Source: Deltaproteobacteria bacterium (GTDB taxonomy: Bacteria; Desulfobacterota; Binatia; DP-6). From it: a DNA stretch of 5,703 nt. Shown one piece after another: positions 4,804 to 5,703 of the stretch. Below the pieces are notes generated by a model. That model was given only the letters and a program-made list of their open reading frames with translations. It ran no database searches and was not told where the DNA came from. Each line of letters opens with the position of its first letter. Position 1 is the first letter of the stretch. Both the position numbers and the translations under genes were made by a program. The stretch spans positions 1 through 5,703 of the forward strand of contig VBLD01000282.1 in NCBI GenBank assembly GCA_005879205.1. Reading direction: 5' to 3'.

Positions 4804-5661
4804 ATGGCCGACACGCGGAGGGTCGAGAAGGTCTGGAAGAGCAAGCCGACCATCGAGGGCGCGGGCGTTCATCTGAGGCGGGCGTTCGGCTTCGACGAGG
4901 TGCCGCAGCTCGACCCCTTTCTCCTCCTTGATGACTTCCGTTCAAACGAGCCGACCGAGTACCAGCGCGGCTTCCCGTGGCACCCGCATCGGGGAATGGA
5001 GACGATCACCTATGTGCTCGCGGGCGAGGTGGAGCACGGGGATAGCCTCGGCAATCGGGGCATCGGGGCCGGCGACGTGCAGTGGATGACGGCCGGGAGC
5101 GGCATCATCCACCAGGAGATGCCGAAGGGAGACAGCCAGGGCCGGATGGGGGGCTTCCAGCTGTGGGCGAACTTGCCTGCGAGCCACAAGATGATGGACC
5201 CGCGTTACCAGGAGGTGAAGCGCGACGACATTCCGGTGGCGGAGGCGGCAGGCGGGGCTCGCGTGCGCGTGATCAGCGGGGAGGTAGCGGGCGTTCGGGG
5301 ACCGGTCGGCGAGATCGTCACGGACCCCACGTACCTCGATGTCTCGCTCCCTGCCGGCCGCACGTTCGCGCACGCGGTCAAGCCGACGCACACGGTGTTC
5401 GCCTACGTGATCGAGGGCGCGGGCCGCTTCGATCCTGAACGGGGCCCTTGCGGGAACCATACTCTGGTGGTCTACGGCCCCGGGGACACGGTGGCCGTTT
5501 CGACGGAGGAGCAGCCGGTGCGCTTCCTCATGGTCGCGGGCCGACCGCTCGAGGAGCCGGTCGCCTGGCAGGGTCCCGTCGTGATGAACACGCAGGCGGA
5601 GTTGCGCGTCGCCTTCCGTGAGTACGAGCAGGGAACCTTCGTGAAGCACGCGCGGCGGTAG
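4804..5661 (+). CDS. Pirin family protein (bicupin)
   Basis: This gene encodes 285 residues, the usual pirin length, with two cupin beta-barrel domains (about 1-135 and 150-285). The N-terminal domain carries the pirin signature HPHRGMETITYVLAGEVEH followed by GSGIIHQEMP. The four metal ligands known from human pirin are all present as His60, His62, His103 and Glu105, so iron or another divalent metal should bind in the first domain. The signature block FQLWANLP (118-125) links the domains. Pirins are cytoplasmic. Some oxidise flavonols (quercetinase), others bind metabolic enzymes or act as redox-dependent regulators, and the sequence does not say which applies. It starts 95 bases after the small HTH-like gene, and GAGGAG upstream supports its own translation. 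I see no sigma-54 site in front of it; read-through from promoter P2 is possible. Confidence 0.95.
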   Translation: MADTRRVEKVWKSKPTIEGAGVHLRRAFGFDEVPQLDPFLLLDDFRSNEPTEYQRGFPWHPHRGMETITYVLAGEVEHGDSLGNRGIGAGDVQWMTAGSGIIHQEMPKGDSQGRMGGFQLWANLPASHKMMDPRYQEVKRDDIPVAEAAGGARVRVISGEVAGVRGPVGEIVTDPTYLDVSLPAGRTFAHAVKPTHTVFAYVIEGAGRFDPERGPCGNHTLVVYGPGDTVAVSTEEQPVRFLMVAGRPLEEPVAWQGPVVMNTQAELRVAFREYEQGTFVKHARR

Positions 5662-5703
5662 GCCTCCTGCGCGACGTCAACCACGCTTGTGACGGCGGTG
5701 AGG

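Overview
This is a GC-rich bacterial window, roughly two-thirds G+C by eye. Its genes point to an uncultured or environmental lineage of the Acidobacteriota, Myxococcota, Binatota or Rokubacteria type. The clues are an FhlA-like sigma-54 activator with an 'ASHRDL...' GAF start, a secreted protein with cysteine-rich repeats, a short 'MLRIT...LEGRLAGPWV' STAS protein and a small 'LGLDPSYIRRGL' protein. I cannot fix the taxon from the sequence alone. All supported genes lie on the + strand.

Layout: (1) 5-325, a small protein of unknown function that may begin before the window. (2) 543-1547, an exported protein with 36 cysteines in its mature part, two tandem ~51-residue repeats of ten cysteines each, and a C-terminal beta-type domain. 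(3) 1663-3773, a sigma-54-dependent activator (GAF-GAF-AAA+-HTH) whose first GAF domain is broken by a frame change near 1900-1925. The N-terminal piece is in one frame and the rest, 1953-3773, is in another. (4) 3908-4180, a STAS-like protein. (5) 4325-4708, a small conserved-looking protein with an HTH-like motif. (6) 4804-5661, a pirin with all four metal ligands.

The most informative part is the non-coding DNA on either side of the STAS gene. Each intergenic region (3774-3907 and 4181-4324) holds the same two-part design. First come two exact copies of the palindrome GCCGA-N4-TCGGC, arranged as a tandem pair. Further downstream is a near-consensus sigma-54 promoter, cGGCAC-N5-TTGC. By manual scan these four palindromes and two promoters are the only exact copies in the window. 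This looks like a small sigma-54 regulon: the activator binds paired upstream sites and switches on the STAS gene and the small protein gene. That the adjacent activator is the one that binds is an inference from position.

The activator's first GAF domain appears to have lost about 50 bp, so the regulon may be unregulated, altered or decaying, unless the break is an assembly error. The pirin gene has its own strong ribosome binding site and no visible sigma-54 signal, so I see no evidence that it belongs to the regulon. No RNA genes, insertion sequences or CRISPR arrays were seen.
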